Assembly (NCBI GenBank): GCA_964614345.1
Contig: CAZTLP010000016.1
Span: forward strand, 1-25,034
Origin: AEGEAN-183 sp964614345
GTDB lineage: Bacteria; Pseudomonadota; Gammaproteobacteria; Magnimaribacterales; Magnimaribacteraceae
Direction: 5' to 3'
Length of the DNA stretch: 25,034 nt
The notes under the pieces: model-generated
The model's input: the letters and a program-made list of their open reading frames with translations, nothing else
Told to the model about the DNA's origin: nothing
Database searches by the model: none
Part shown: piece after piece, positions 7,709 to 15,810 of the stretch
Layout of the letters: every line of letters begins with the position of its first letter
Position numbering within the stretch: position 1 is the stretch's first letter
Translations under genes and position numbers: made by a program

Positions 7709-8436
7709 CCGGTTACAGTTTTTGAGATATCTATAAAATTATAGATAACGTCCGCTACCTGTTCTGGAGTAACAGCTAAACCAAGAGGAGTGCTATTCTC
7801 TACATTCTTCAAAGAAGCATTGTAGATATCATCTCCGAGTCCTTTTTTTAACCATTCTCCCTGAATAAATCCAGGACACACAGCATTAACTCGAATAGGA
7901 CCTAAATTTCTAGCCATAGATTTAGTCATAGTATTCAGAGCTCCTTTTGAAGAGGCATATGCCATTGAGCTTCCTATACCTTTAATTCCAGCTATAGAAG
8001 AGATATTTACTACACTAGGGTTATCGCTTTTTAGTAAATATTCTTTACAGGCCCTAACCATTTGAAAGGGTCCTACTACATTTACTTTATATATGTGAAG
8101 AAAATCTTCTGCGTCTAAACCTTCTAGGTTCGAGTGATCAAACACAAATTTGGTAGTTCCCGCATTATTGATCAGACTGTCTATTCGACCCCACTGAGAA
8201 ACCGTTTCTTCAATAGTTTTTTTACATGCTTCGTCTTCAGAAACATCCGCTTTAATTGCAAGACCTTCAACACCTAATTTTTTACAATCCTCAACTACCT
8301 TATTAGCGTCCTCAATTGTTGAGGTACAAGTAATGGTTACATTCCAACCCTTGGAAGCCAGTAGTTTTGCTGTAGCCTCACCAACACCTCTACTTCCTCC
8401 AGTTACTATTGCTACAGGTTTTTCTGATTTAGGCAT
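7709..8436 (-). CDS. SDR family oxidoreductase, C-terminus missing
   Basis: The first 242 residues of a classical SDR. It has TGGSRGVG (12-19) for NAD(P) binding, NNAG (90-93), catalytic S147, Y160 and K164 (YASSK), and the PG turn at 188-189. The usual ending with a DGG motif is lost in the gap. AAGGAG is well placed before the ATG at 8436. The reaction is oxidation or reduction of an alcohol or ketone; the Ser/Arg after the glycine motif hints at NADP(H), but the substrate is unknown. It lies between the VOC protein and the flavin hydroxylase on the same strand, so it probably works in the same catabolic operon. Confidence 0.88.
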
Positions 8437-8507
8437 GTTTTCTCCTTAAGTCTCTATATGCCTTTTATATTAATACTTAAATTAAATTTATATAGATTAA
8501 ATTATTT

Positions 8508-9032
8508 TTATTTGCGATTAACGAACTCTCTAGCACTCTCCTCTCTTTTTGCAAATGTTGGTTCATTTTCAAAAGTTCTTTCTACCCACTCTAAGGCTTC
8601 TGTCTCAGTAAGGTTTGTGTCCCAAACAACTCCTTGAGGTTGTGCCACATCCCAAGGGGTATCAAAAAAGACTTCAATACCATTTCCTTCAGGGTCATTA
8701 AAATAAAGAGAGAGGGCATTGCCATGACACAATGGTAAGTACTGGACGTCTGCAGAATCTAGCCTTTCTTTAACTTCATGTACTTCATCAAAGGTTTTCA
8801 CTCTAAAGGAAAGGTGATTCAATGAAGTAGGTTTATCTACCTCTTCTCTTTCAACAATAAAAGCCAGTTGGTGGTGCTCGTCAGAATCTTGACTCAAAAA
8901 AATTATTTCAGGGCCATTTTCCGTTAAAGGACCTCTATCACTTAATTTAAAACCAAGTGTTTTTGTATAAAACTCCAGTATTTTTACTGAGTCTTTTATG
9001 TTTAATACTGTGTGTGACCATTCAAGTTTCAT
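8508..9032 (-). CDS. single-domain VOC protein, possible extradiol dioxygenase
   Basis: A 174-residue VOC-fold protein. H7 (WSHTVLN), H73 (LNHLSF) and E120 (GNGIEVFF) sit where the 2-His-1-Glu metal triad of extradiol dioxygenases and related VOC enzymes lies. The ending PEGNGIEVFFDTPWD is also common in that group. An Fe(II) ring-cleaving role fits the neighbouring flavin hydroxylase and FAH hydrolase, but single-module VOC proteins have many other functions, so dioxygenase activity is inference. It starts the minus-strand operon, divergent from the FAH gene over 74 bases. No Shine-Dalgarno sequence is evident before its ATG. Confidence 0.82.
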   Translation of the reverse strand: MKLEWSHTVLNIKDSVKILEFYTKTLGFKLSDRGPLTENGPEIIFLSQDSDEHHQLAFIVEREEVDKPTSLNHLSFRVKTFDEVHEVKERLDSADVQYLPLCHGNALSLYFNDPEGNGIEVFFDTPWDVAQPQGVVWDTNLTETEALEWVERTFENEPTFAKREESAREFVNRK

Positions 9033-9093
9033 AAAACTGTATCAATGACAATTGGTGATATTTTATTTTATCTGACTAGATTTTAATCTTCAG

Positions 9094-9099
9094 TATAAT
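9094..9099 (+). promoter_or_regulatory. promoter for the FAH gene, likely leaderless
   Basis: A perfect TATAAT at 9094-9099 with CTGACT at 9072-9077, 16 bases apart. Transcription would begin at about 9106-9107, on or next to the ATG at 9107, and no Shine-Dalgarno lies between. Confidence 0.45.
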
Positions 9100-9106
9100 T
9101 AATTTT

Positions 9107-9814
9107 ATGAAACTAATCACATACAAATCAGATGGCAATGAAGGCATAGGCTCATTGGAACAAGATGAAATTGTTCCATTTGGAGATGATCCTTCTCTGC
9201 CAACGGATATGCTTTCTTTTTTAGAGGCTGGAGAGGGCGCTGCAAATAACGCTATAGCTTTGTGTAAAAACCCTAAAAGTAAGATTTCTTTATCAGATGT
9301 TGAGTTGTTAGCACCAATTTCTCGTCCACCTAAAATAATTGCTATCGGCTTAAANNNNNNNNNNNNNNNNNNNNNNNNNNNNNNNNNNNNNNNNNNNNNN
9401 NNNNNNNNNNNNNNNNNNNNNNNNNNNNNNNNNNNNNNNNNNNNNNNNNNNNNNCCTACTTTTACCATCGGCAAATCGTTTGATACGCATTGTCCTTTTG
9501 GGCCTGCCATAGTGACTCCAGATGAAATAAGTGACCCTCATAATTTAGATCTAGTTACTGAAGTTAATGGTGAAGTAAGACAATCTTCTAATACTAAGCA
9601 CCTAATCTTTAATTGTTTTGATCTAGTTGAGCATTTATCCACTGCTTTTACTCTTGAACCTGGTGATTTAGTCTTAACTGGAACCCCAGGAGGAGTAGGA
9701 GTAGTTGAAGGAAAGTTTTTAAAAAATGATGATGTCATTAAAATTTCTATTTCTGAATTAGGTCATATACAAAATAAAGTAATAGATGAACCAGATTCGA
9801 CAACTCTATTCTAA
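9107..9814 (+). CDS. fumarylacetoacetate hydrolase (FAH) family protein, interrupted by a gap
   Basis: Two pieces of one FAH-family enzyme flank the gap at 9355-9454. The first 82 residues end with PPKIIAIGL, which in the family leads into the metal-site half. The second piece has the family signature GKSFDTHCPFGP, then VNGEVRQ and LEPGDLVLTGTPGGVG. The missing part includes the ExE metal ligands. Relatives are about 280 residues, so about 75-80 residues are missing and the gap is longer than drawn. Members cleave C-C bonds of diketo acids or act as decarboxylases or isomerases in meta-cleavage pathways, which suits the divergent flavin hydroxylase/VOC operon. That both pieces belong to one gene is supported by matching order and strand. 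Confidence 0.88.
   Translation: MKLITYKSDGNEGIGSLEQDEIVPFGDDPSLPTDMLSFLEAGEGAANNAIALCKNPKSKISLSDVELLAPISRPPKIIAIGLXXXXXXXXXXXXXXXXXXXXXXXXXXXXXXXXXXPTFTIGKSFDTHCPFGPAIVTPDEISDPHNLDLVTEVNGEVRQSSNTKHLIFNCFDLVEHLSTAFTLEPGDLVLTGTPGGVGVVEGKFLKNDDVIKISISELGHIQNKVIDEPDSTTLF
9355..9454. other. assembly gap, 100 N
   Basis: Exactly 100 N inside the FAH gene. From the missing protein segment the true length is probably about 220-240 bases. The flanks show no shared sequence. Confidence 0.97.
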
Positions 9815-9825
9815 TTAAGCAATTC

Positions 9826-9849
9826 AAAAAGGGATTCTTTCCTCTTTTT
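9826..9849 (+). terminator. possible weak terminator after the FAH gene
   Basis: AAAAAG then GGA pairs with TCC then CTTTTT across a five-base loop, with one bulged T, giving about nine pairs ending in a T run. The A/T-rich stem is weak. It lies between the FAH gene and the SDR gene that has its own strong ribosome binding site. Confidence 0.3.
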
Positions 9850-9887
9850 ATCTGATGTACACTTATTTCTCTTAAAAAGGAGGAGAG

Positions 9888-10652
9888 ATGTTCGATTTAA
9901 CGGGGAAAAGTGCCATCATTACGGGTTCTTCTAAAGGTATTGGAAAATCAATTGCTATGCAAATGGCTTTGCATGGAGCTAAGGTAGTTATTTCTAGTAG
10001 AAAAGCTGACGTATGTGAAGAGACAGCAAATGAAATAAATGCTGCTTGTGAAGGTCAAGAAGGAGAAGCTATCGTTATTCCTTGTAATATATCTGATAAA
10101 ACAGCTATGCAAATGTTGGTTGATGAAACTAGGAATCAGTTTGGCAAAGTAGATATTTTGGTCTGTAACGCTGCTACCAACCCTTTCTTTGGTTCATTGT
10201 TAGATATACCAGAAGAAGCTTTCGATAAAGTGATGAACAACAACATAAAAAGTAATCATTTACTTTGTAACATGGTTATTCCTGAAATGATCGAAAGAAA
10301 AGATGGAAGTATCATTATTGTTTCATCTGTAGGCGGATTAAAGGGCAGTGCAGTGCTAGGCGCATACGATATTTCAAAAGCAGCAGATATTATGCTTGTT
10401 AAGAATCTTGCTATAGAACATGGACCTCACAATGTAAGAACTAACGCAATAGCCCCAGGGTTATTTAGAACAGATTTTGCTAGGGCCCTTTGGGAAAACC
10501 CTGAAATATTAAAACAATCTACAGCCACATGCCCTTTAAGAAGAATAGGTGAGCCTGAAGAAATAGGTGGTGCGGCTGTATTTCTATGTTCCAGTGCTGG
10601 GAGTTTTGTAAATGGACACACTTTAGTTATCGATGGTGGGTCAACATCTTAG
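9888..10652 (+). CDS. SDR family oxidoreductase
   Basis: A 254-residue classical SDR with all standard parts: TGSSKGIG (12-19), CNAA in place of NNAG (93-96), catalytic S147, Y160 and K164 (YDISK), the PG turn, and the C-terminal VIDGG. It resembles DHRS4-like and beta-ketoacyl-reductase-like SDRs; the substrate is not readable. An unusually strong AAGGAGGAG precedes the ATG. It begins a four-gene run with a crotonase, an acyl-CoA synthetase and another SDR, all separated by only 3-12 bases, so a single mRNA is likely and a role in acyl-CoA oxidation plausible. Confidence 0.92.
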   Translation: MFDLTGKSAIITGSSKGIGKSIAMQMALHGAKVVISSRKADVCEETANEINAACEGQEGEAIVIPCNISDKTAMQMLVDETRNQFGKVDILVCNAATNPFFGSLLDIPEEAFDKVMNNNIKSNHLLCNMVIPEMIERKDGSIIIVSSVGGLKGSAVLGAYDISKAADIMLVKNLAIEHGPHNVRTNAIAPGLFRTDFARALWENPEILKQSTATCPLRRIGEPEEIGGAAVFLCSSAGSFVNGHTLVIDGGSTS

Positions 10653-10661
10653 GAGAGTAAA

Positions 10662-11480
10662 ATGAGTGAAGCAGTATTATTTAAAAAAAATGAAGGGGTA
10701 GCTACTGTTACCCTTAATAGACCTGATCGTCTTAATGCAGTTAATGATGAAATTCGAGCTGGTCTGAGAGAGAAACTAGATGATGCTTGTAAAGACGATG
10801 AAGTAAAAGTAATTATTATCACAGGAGCTGGAAGAGGGTTTTGTGCCGGTGCTGATATGGATGGTTTAGCTGCTACTAGTGAAGGAAAATCTCAAGGCGA
10901 GCAGAGAGAAGCAGAACAAAGGAATTATGCAGCTAATGATGTAAAAGGTTTTGATGGAGGCTTTAGTTATTTTCCAACTTTACCAAAACCAGTTATTGCC
11001 GCTATAAATGGCCCAGCTGCTGGAGTTGGTTTTATCATGGCTTTGTATTGTGATATTAGGTTTGCCAAGGAAGGAGCTGTATTTTCTAGTGCTTTTTCAA
11101 AAAGGGGATTAATAGCTGAGTGGGGTGTTGGATGGATATTACCTAGATTAGTAGGTATAGCCAGGGCCAATGATATCTTATTTTCTTCTAGAAAATTCAC
11201 AGCTGATGAGGCTGAGAAGATGGGTATAGTTAATCAAACATTCTCAGAAGAAGAATTTGATGATTCAGTTTTTGAATATGCCAAAGAACTGGCTAAAAGC
11301 GTCTCACCAAGATCAGTAAGGATCATGAAGGAACAAATCTATAATGCTCAAAGAGAAACAATTGAAGAAAATCTAGAGAGTTCTATGAAAAAAATGGTCG
11401 AAAGCTTTGATACTGAAGATTTTAAAGAAGGGGTAGCTCATTTTATAGAAAAGAGAGAGGCAAATTTCACAGGGAAGTAA
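10662..11480 (+). CDS. enoyl-CoA hydratase/isomerase family protein, isomerase-like active site
   Basis: A 272-residue crotonase. The first oxyanion-hole strand is IIITGAGRGFCAGAD and the second INGPAAGVGFIMALYCD. Both hydratase glutamates are absent: I125 and F145 align with rat Glu144 and Glu164. An acidic residue, E153 in GLIAEWG, falls where the delta3,delta2-isomerase and PaaG branches carry their Asp or Glu, so an isomerase-type reaction is more likely than hydration. This pattern with a following WILPRLVG is common in the family. AGGAGAG precedes the ATG nine bases after the SDR stop. The assignment to crotonase is certain; the reaction is inferred from the residues. Confidence 0.92.
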   Translation: MSEAVLFKKNEGVATVTLNRPDRLNAVNDEIRAGLREKLDDACKDDEVKVIIITGAGRGFCAGADMDGLAATSEGKSQGEQREAEQRNYAANDVKGFDGGFSYFPTLPKPVIAAINGPAAGVGFIMALYCDIRFAKEGAVFSSAFSKRGLIAEWGVGWILPRLVGIARANDILFSSRKFTADEAEKMGIVNQTFSEEEFDDSVFEYAKELAKSVSPRSVRIMKEQIYNAQRETIEENLESSMKKMVESFDTEDFKEGVAHFIEKREANFTGK

Positions 11481-11483
11481 CAA

Positions 11484-13196
11484 ATGCATGTAAATGATTT
11501 TTTAAAAAAAGAAAATAGAGAAGCATTAGCTTCAGAATTAACTAAAGAAGGGCTTTTTGAGCTTACTCAAGAGACAATAAGAGGCAATGAATACAATGTA
11601 TTCGTAAGTGCTCCAAAGAACCTTCATGACTATTTCCAATTTGGAGCTATTCACGGAGAGTGGGAGTTCTTAGCTTATGAAGATGAGTCTTATACTTATC
11701 AAGAAGTTCTAGGAATGGCTGCCGGTTTTGCTCACATACTAGTTGACGATTATGGAATAAAGAAGGGCGATTCAGTTGCTTTCTCTATGAGAAATTATCC
11801 TGAGTGGATGTTTAGTTATATGGCTGTTACTTCTATAGGTGCTATCGCTGTCCCATTAAATTCTTGGTGGCAAGGAGAAGAGCTAGATTATGGAATTACT
11901 CACAGTGAATCTAAGCTTTTTATCGGCGATGAAGAAAGACTAGAAAGATTAAAAGGATTTGTAGAAGACATACCTAGAATTGCAGTGCGATGTGATGGCT
12001 CTAATTATGTTAATACCAAGAATTTTAAAGACATTGTTCAATCAAAAGAAGGATTTCCAATAGTTGAAGTAGATCCAGAGGACGATGCCAGCATCATGTA
12101 TACCTCAGGAAGCACAGGTTACCCAAAAGGAGTTGTAGCAACACACAGGTCCATTATTAATACCCCTTTATCTTGGGCTTTTTTAGCTACTTTAGCTTCA
12201 AGTTTAGAAACTGATGATGGCCAAACTTTTCCTCAACCCGAAAAGCCTTGTACTTTATCTGCTGTTCCTTTATTTCATGTAACTGGATCTCATTCAAATT
12301 TTCTACTTTCTTTACTTTCAGCCACAAAGATAGTTCTGATGTATAAATGGGATCCTCTTAACGCATTAAAACTAATAGAAAAACATAAGGTTTCTTCTTT
12401 TTCAGGCGTACCAACTATGTCAGAAGACATTTTGCGTACCTCAAAAGAAAATCCTGATATTGATGTTTCTAGTTTAGCTATGCTGAATGGTGGAGGTGCA
12501 GCACGACCTCCTGAACAGATCAAAGCTCAAGAGAGAGACCATCCCACTAAGGTAGCAGGTGTAGGGTATGGGTTAACGGAAACCAATGCAGCTGGAACTA
12601 ATGCAAGTGGGAAGCTTCTTTATACGAAACCAAGTACAGCAGGATTCCCAACTCCTTTACTTAATAAAGTTAAGATAATTGATGAAGAAGGAAATGATTT
12701 ACCTACTGGCGAACAGGGTGAAGTCTGCATAAGGTCTGCTTCAAACTTTAGATGTTATTGGAAAAATGATGAGGCAACAAAAGAATCATTAAGTTCTGAT
12801 GGTTGGTTCAGAAGTGGAGACGTTGGTTATTTAGATGAAGATGGTTTTCTTTTTATAAAAGACAGAATTAAAGATATCGTTATACGAGGAGGGGAAAACA
12901 TAGCCTGTTTAGAAATTGAAGCTGTCTTGGCAGAACATCCATCAATCTCTGAAGCGTCAGTATTTGGTGTTCCTGATGAACGTCTAGGAGAAAGTTTAGC
13001 AACGAGAATAGCTTTAAAACCTGGACAGACTGTTACTGAAGCTGAAGTTTCATCTTTTTTAGAAGAAAAAATAGCTAAATTTAAGATCCCTTCTCATATG
13101 TGGATACAAGAGGAGGAACTTCCTAGGATAGCTTCAGGTAAAACTGCAAAAAAACAAATGCGGGAAGAAGCAATTAAAGAATTAGGCTTGGAATAA
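11484..13196 (+). CDS. acyl-CoA synthetase (class I adenylate-forming enzyme)
   Basis: A 570-residue AMP-dependent ligase that activates a carboxylic acid to its CoA thioester through an acyl-adenylate. The phosphate-binding loop is IMYTSGSTGYPKG (about 204-216), the adenine motif GYGLTET, the hinge GWFRSGDVGYLDEDGF...DRIKD, and the catalytic lysine K553 lies in RIASGKTAKKQ. Both the N-terminal and the mobile C-terminal domain are complete. It starts three bases after the crotonase stop. Chain length or aromatic preference cannot be read; the neighbours suggest it loads the acid degraded by this cluster. Confidence 0.94.
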   Translation: MHVNDFLKKENREALASELTKEGLFELTQETIRGNEYNVFVSAPKNLHDYFQFGAIHGEWEFLAYEDESYTYQEVLGMAAGFAHILVDDYGIKKGDSVAFSMRNYPEWMFSYMAVTSIGAIAVPLNSWWQGEELDYGITHSESKLFIGDEERLERLKGFVEDIPRIAVRCDGSNYVNTKNFKDIVQSKEGFPIVEVDPEDDASIMYTSGSTGYPKGVVATHRSIINTPLSWAFLATLASSLETDDGQTFPQPEKPCTLSAVPLFHVTGSHSNFLLSLLSATKIVLMYKWDPLNALKLIEKHKVSSFSGVPTMSEDILRTSKENPDIDVSSLAMLNGGGAARPPEQIKAQERDHPTKVAGVGYGLTETNAAGTNASGKLLYTKPSTAGFPTPLLNKVKIIDEEGNDLPTGEQGEVCIRSASNFRCYWKNDEATKESLSSDGWFRSGDVGYLDEDGFLFIKDRIKDIVIRGGENIACLEIEAVLAEHPSISEASVFGVPDERLGESLATRIALKPGQTVTEAEVSSFLEEKIAKFKIPSHMWIQEEELPRIASGKTAKKQMREEAIKELGLE

Positions 13197-13208
13197 AGGT
13201 TATAAAAG

Positions 13209-13985
13209 ATGCAAGTAAAAGATAAAAGAGTCGTTGTAACAGGAGCAGCTAGCGGCATAGGTAAGGCCTTGTCGGTAGCTTTTCATAAAGCAGGAGCTCA
13301 ATCAGTAGTAGCTGTTGATATGAATATTGAAGGTGCAGAAGAAACGGCAAAAGATATTAATGGAATAGCTGTTGAGGCCAATGTAGGTCAAGAACCAGAT
13401 ATTATCAAAGTTATTGAGAAAGCAAATGAATTGTCTGGAGGGATAGATATATTTTGCTCCAATGCGGGCATTGGGGGTGTTCCTGGCTTCCTGAACGTTA
13501 AAACTGAAGACTGGCAGAATATATGGGAGGTTAATGTAATGTCACATATATTTGCTGCTAGGAATGTTCTTCCTCAAATGATTGATAGAGGAGAGGGCTA
13601 TTTAATGAGTACTGCTTCAGCTGCAGGGTTGTTAACCCAGATAGGTTCTGCAGGATATTCAGTAACTAAGGCAGCAGCCGTCAGTTTTGCTGAATGGTTG
13701 AAGATTACTTATGGTTCCAAAGGTATTGGAGTATCTTGTTTATGTCCACAGGCAGTAAAAACTGCTATGACCGCTGGAGGACCTGGCGTAGCTGGAATAG
13801 ATGGAATGATAGAGCCAGAAGAAGCAGCGGAAGATGTATTGGATGCAATTGAAAAGAATAGATTTTTAGTAACCCCACATACTGAAGTTCTTGAATACAT
13901 TAAAAGAAAAGGAACTGATAGAGATAGATGGATTAGCGGTATGCAAAGACTGCATGAACGTTTTGAGGAAATGATACCCGATTAA
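13209..13985 (+). CDS. SDR family oxidoreductase, probably NAD-dependent
   Basis: A 258-residue classical SDR: TGAASGIG (11-18), SNAG (84-87), catalytic S137, Y150 and K154 (YSVTK), and CLCPQAV where others have the PG turn. D37 at the end of the second beta strand normally selects NAD over NADP. The C-terminus lacks the usual DGG and instead ends in a helical, charged tail. AAAGG precedes the ATG, 12 bases after the synthetase stop, so it closes the operon. Only four bases separate its end from the convergent asparaginase gene. It probably oxidises a hydroxyacyl intermediate, but this is inference from context. Confidence 0.9.
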   Translation: MQVKDKRVVVTGAASGIGKALSVAFHKAGAQSVVAVDMNIEGAEETAKDINGIAVEANVGQEPDIIKVIEKANELSGGIDIFCSNAGIGGVPGFLNVKTEDWQNIWEVNVMSHIFAARNVLPQMIDRGEGYLMSTASAAGLLTQIGSAGYSVTKAAAVSFAEWLKITYGSKGIGVSCLCPQAVKTAMTAGGPGVAGIDGMIEPEEAAEDVLDAIEKNRFLVTPHTEVLEYIKRKGTDRDRWISGMQRLHERFEEMIPD

Positions 13986-13989
13986 TTTT

Positions 13990-14958
13990 TTAGTTATCTT
14001 TATAAATTTTTATAGTCTTTGGGTTTCTTGTTGTTTTATATCCTCTTGCCATAGCTTTTGTATTAAACACAGCTGATATATTTCCACTAGAATCAATAGA
14101 TATGATTCCTCCCTCTGCTCCAATTTTAGTTAGTTTATTAACTACCAAATTAGTTGATTCCTTAAGAGAAAGTTCAGAATATTCCATTAATTTACAGACA
14201 TCTGCAGCTGTTAGCAGACGCATGAAATATTCACCATGACCTGTACCAGAAACTGCACAAAGATCATTTTGAGCCCAAGTACCCGCTCCAAGGATAGGGG
14301 AGTCACCGACTCTTCCTGTCATTTTATTTGTTCTACCGCCAGTAGAGGTAGCTGCAGCTAAATTACCATTTTGATCTAAGGCAGCAGCTCCTACAGTACC
14401 TAGTTTCTTATCTTTTTTACTTTTCCTAACCCTTTTTAAGTTCTTCTCAGAATAGAAATAGGAAGGGTCAACTAGTTCTACACCCGATTCTTTAGCAAAT
14501 TTTTCTGCCCCTTTTCCAATCAACATTACGTGCTCAGTTTCATCCATTACCTTTCGTGCTAAAACTATAGGATTTTTTACTCTACTAACACCCGCGACAG
14601 CACCGCCTTTACCACTTTCACCATCCATGATGGAGGAATCCATTTCTTGAGTTTCCATTTCAGTATACACAGAACCTTTACCGGCATTAAATAGAGGAAG
14701 ATCTTCTAGAATTATTACTGCTGCAGTTACAGCATCTAAACTAGAACCTCCTTCTTCAAGGACTTTATATCCAGTTGTTAGAGCTTGATCTATACCAGTT
14801 TTATAGGAATTTAGGGTATTCTCATCAAGACCAGAAAACGAACCAGCCCCTCCATGAACTATTATTCCGAAATCGCTCATATCATTGTTAGATTCCACCA
14901 CTCCCATTAAAAAACAAAGCAGTGGAGTCAGTATTACTTTGATTATCGACCTTTCCAT
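13990..14958 (-). CDS. isoaspartyl peptidase / L-asparaginase (Ntn-hydrolase), possibly exported
   Basis: A 322-residue plant-type asparaginase. It shows GIIVHGGAGS near the start, the autocleavage site LGTVGAAALD with nucleophile T188, then STGGRTNKMTGRVGDSP and GAGTWA, which bind substrate. The precursor cuts itself before T188 to make alpha and beta subunits and hydrolyses isoaspartyl dipeptides or asparagine. Ahead of the domain there is a hydrophobic stretch (about residues 8-21) after a basic residue, with a possible cleavage site after VES (23), suggesting export to the periplasm; a start at M27 would give a cytosolic form. The ATG overlaps the crotonase 3' end by 16 bases. Confidence 0.92.
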   Translation of the reverse strand: MERSIIKVILTPLLCFLMGVVESNNDMSDFGIIVHGGAGSFSGLDENTLNSYKTGIDQALTTGYKVLEEGGSSLDAVTAAVIILEDLPLFNAGKGSVYTEMETQEMDSSIMDGESGKGGAVAGVSRVKNPIVLARKVMDETEHVMLIGKGAEKFAKESGVELVDPSYFYSEKNLKRVRKSKKDKKLGTVGAAALDQNGNLAAATSTGGRTNKMTGRVGDSPILGAGTWAQNDLCAVSGTGHGEYFMRLLTAADVCKLMEYSELSLKESTNLVVNKLTKIGAEGGIISIDSSGNISAVFNTKAMARGYKTTRNPKTIKIYKDN

Positions 14959-15734
14959 TCAGGAGCTCTTTTTTCTGCGAAAGCCACGGGTCCTTCAACA
15001 AAGTCTTCACTCTTTAATAAATCTCCCACTGCAGAATAATCTGCATTTTGCATTGATTTTTCGAGATCTGATTCATCTAAACTTTGATAAGCAACCTGTT
15101 TGGTGGCTCTTATAGACATTGGTGAACAGGCTTCGATTTCTTTAGCCCATCTTCTTGCTGTATCCATCAAGTCTGCTTGTGTAACCACTTCATTAACTAT
15201 ACCTAATTCTTTTGCTTCTTCTGCTCCAACATGTCTACCCGTGAGCATCATTCCCATGGCATTTTTCATGCCAATTTGTCTTGGTAGCCTTTGCATTCCA
15301 CCAGCAAGAGCTGCTAGACCTACTTTTGGTTCAGGCAAGGCAAAACGAGCATTATCTGAAGCAATTATTAAGTCACAAGCTAAAGCTATCTCAAAACCAC
15401 CTCCCATAGAAACACCATTCACGGCAGCTATAATTGGTTTATTTAAATCAAACCTACTAGTCAAACCTGCAAAACCACTAGAAGGCATACCCATTGATCT
15501 ATCACCTCCAGATGCTTGATATTTAAGGTCGTTTCCAGCTGAAAAGGCTCTTTCTCCTGCTCCAGTTACAATTCCAACCCAAAGATCATCATCTTGTGCA
15601 AATTCATTCCATACCTCATCAAACTCCTTATGCGAAGGTGGGTGTAAAGCATTCATGACATCAGGTCTATTTATAGTAACCTCAAGAACATGACCATTTA
15701 CCTCTGTAGTTAAAAACTCATAATCAGATTTCAT
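14943..15734 (-). CDS. enoyl-CoA hydratase (crotonase) with both catalytic Glu
   Basis: A 263-residue crotonase. GGGFEIALACD carries E115 and FALPEPKVGL carries E135, matching the two catalytic glutamates of true hydratases. The oxyanion strand is VGIVTGAGERAFSAGNDL. It resembles the CaiD-like/enoyl-CoA hydratase branch and probably adds water to a trans-2-enoyl-CoA. AGGAGAG is well placed before the ATG. It is the first gene of a two-gene minus-strand unit with the asparaginase, whose start overlaps its end. Of the three crotonases in the window, this is the only one with the full hydratase active site, so it may supply the hydration step for the neighbouring pathway. Confidence 0.93.
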   Translation of the reverse strand: MKSDYEFLTTEVNGHVLEVTINRPDVMNALHPPSHKEFDEVWNEFAQDDDLWVGIVTGAGERAFSAGNDLKYQASGGDRSMGMPSSGFAGLTSRFDLNKPIIAAVNGVSMGGGFEIALACDLIIASDNARFALPEPKVGLAALAGGMQRLPRQIGMKNAMGMMLTGRHVGAEEAKELGIVNEVVTQADLMDTARRWAKEIEACSPMSIRATKQVAYQSLDESDLEKSMQNADYSAVGDLLKSEDFVEGPVAFAEKRAPEWKGR

Positions 15735-15810
15735 TATTCTCTCCTAATTAAAAGAATTAAGAATATCAGTCTATTGGTTTATAGTCATGCCTTCTGAACA
15801 AAGAAAGAAT

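Noticed and set aside
15100..15519. 139-codon open frame opposite the crotonase at 14943-15734
   Set aside because: It is the antisense shadow of a clear crotonase with conserved motifs and has no recognisable domain or ribosome binding site.
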